The notes beneath the pieces were generated by a model. The model ran no database searches, was not told where the DNA came from, and saw only the letters and a program-made list of their open reading frames with translations. A stretch of DNA of 7,280 nucleotides from positions 1-7,280 of the forward strand of contig WFWM01000044.1 of the NCBI GenBank assembly GCA_015491145.1. The letters are read 5' to 3'. Numbering within the stretch: the first letter of the stretch is position 1; each line of letters opens with the position of its first letter. The stretch is from Patescibacteria group bacterium (GTDB lineage Bacteria > Patescibacteriota > Minisyncoccia > Phycocordibacterales > UBA12088). A program made the position numbers and the translations under genes. Shown here in pieces: positions 6,515-7,280 of this stretch.

Positions 6515-7240
6515 ATGCGGCCCGGGAGTCAGCCTCCGCTCGACCCTTTTGCTGAGCTCGCGCAGCGGCTCGCCACATTGCCGGGAATCGGTCCTCGACA
6601 GGCACGGCGGATCGCTGAGCACCTCGGGCGACTTCCCCAATCGGAGATAGAGGCGTTCATTCGTTCCCTCCGTTCTCTCTCGGAGTCGCTCCATCGATGT
6701 GCGTCGTGTCGGAGAATGTTCGTCCCACCGATGCTGAGTAGTGCGCCGGGTGAGGCGCAACCGCTCTGCCACATTTGCCAAGACCCGCACCGGGATCCGG
6801 CGATGCTTATGGTGGTGGCGCGGGACATCGATCTCATCACCATCGAACGGAGCGGCTCATTTCGTGGTTACTACTTCGTGCTAGGCAAACTCCTCACCTT
6901 CAGCCATTTGCAGGAGCGCGCCACACTTCCTCTCGATGAGCTCAATGCACGGGCGCAGCGCCTTCCTCCAAACGGGGAGATTATTCTCGCGCTCGGCATG
7001 ACGGCGGACGCAGAACTTACAGCACAAGTAGTGGGAGAGGCGCTTACCGCCAACCTCCCTGCTTCCATTCGGATCACCACACTCGCCCGGGGGCTTTCTA
7101 CCGGCACAGAAATCGAATACGCTGACCCTCACACGCTCAGCTACGCACTCCGCTTCCGCTTTCCCATCCACTCGCTCGTTGAAGCAGAATCGAATCTCCC
7201 GAAGAGTGACAGCAAGAAGACGGGAGAGGGAAAGCTATGA
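6515..7240 (+). CDS. recR: Recombination mediator protein RecR
   Basis: RecR forms a DNA-clamping ring and, with RecO or RecF, loads RecA on SSB-coated gaps. From ATG 6515 the product is 241 residues, longer than the usual 200 or so. A helix-hairpin-helix lies at about 18-37 (LATLPGIGPRQARRIAEHL). The zinc finger uses C62, C65, C85 and C88, with 19 residues between the pairs, about twice the usual loop. The TOPRIM domain spans about 97-190 and carries Ala (A102) where RecR commonly has Glu (VVE...D). The RGLSTGTEIEYADPHTLSYAL segment (192-212) is typical. A charged tail of about 25 residues follows. The start is uncertain: ATG 6464 and TTG 6491 are also in frame, inside the dnaB 3' end. TTG 6491 has a G-rich SD-like run before it, while ATG 6515 has none but best fits the family N-terminus. 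Confidence 0.93.
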   Translation: MRPGSQPPLDPFAELAQRLATLPGIGPRQARRIAEHLGRLPQSEIEAFIRSLRSLSESLHRCASCRRMFVPPMLSSAPGEAQPLCHICQDPHRDPAMLMVVARDIDLITIERSGSFRGYYFVLGKLLTFSHLQERATLPLDELNARAQRLPPNGEIILALGMTADAELTAQVVGEALTANLPASIRITTLARGLSTGTEIEYADPHTLSYALRFRFPIHSLVEAESNLPKSDSKKTGEGKL

Positions 7241-7280
7241 TTTCACCCGACTCTCTGCCCGTTTATGGGTGGATTAATGG
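7237..7280 (+). CDS. Start of an unidentified gene overlapping recR by ATGA
   Basis: ATG 7237 overlaps the recR stop (ATGA, 7237-7240), and an AGGG (7227-7230) lies 6 nt upstream as a plausible SD, with a further GGGAG before it. Only 14 residues are visible (MISPDSLPVYGWIN), open to the window edge. The arrangement is typical of translational coupling, so the product is probably the next gene of the dnaB-recR operon. The fragment is too short to assign a family. Confidence 0.55.
   Translation, partial: MISPDSLPVYGWIN

Overview
This window reads as compact bacterial chromosome. Almost every base is coding, gaps inside gene runs are only 6-10 nt, and most genes are recognisable housekeeping genes. 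The cysteinyl-tRNA synthetase carries a GHLTSDADEGEDKM stretch after its NITD motif and an HIGN form of the HIGH motif. I associate these features with Candidate Phyla Radiation (Patescibacteria, Parcubacteria-like) genomes. That placement is an inference from memory of protein families, not a search result. I see no transposon, phage gene, CRISPR array, tRNA or rRNA.

Left part, minus strand (1-2483). A ctpA-type S41 peptidase gene (2483 to 1254) is followed after 10 nt by rplI (ribosomal protein L9; 1243 to 788). A 177-nt gap of lower GC follows (611-787). Then comes the N-terminal 203 codons of an unrecognised protein (610 to beyond base 1), which contains degenerate helical repeats of about 30 residues.

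Right part, plus strand (2551-7280). corA (divalent metal transporter) and cysS are 6 nt apart. After cysS there is a GC-rich hairpin and a probable promoter, then dnaB (replicative helicase), recR (recombination mediator) 10 nt later, and an unidentified gene that overlaps the recR stop by ATGA and leaves the window. The dnaB-recR pair places replication and recombinational repair of forks in one transcription unit. I see no functional link between corA and cysS beyond their adjacency.

The two halves diverge from a 67-nt region (2484-2550) that appears to hold interlocked promoters. The predicted starts for ctpA and dnaB fall on or next to the ATG, and both genes lack a Shine-Dalgarno sequence, so they may be transcribed as leaderless mRNAs. 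The other genes mostly have at least a weak SD.

I did not find a clear previously undescribed multi-gene system. The least explained items are the repeat-containing protein at the left edge, the leaderless architecture, a proline-rich insertion near the start of CysS, and the enlarged zinc loop of RecR.
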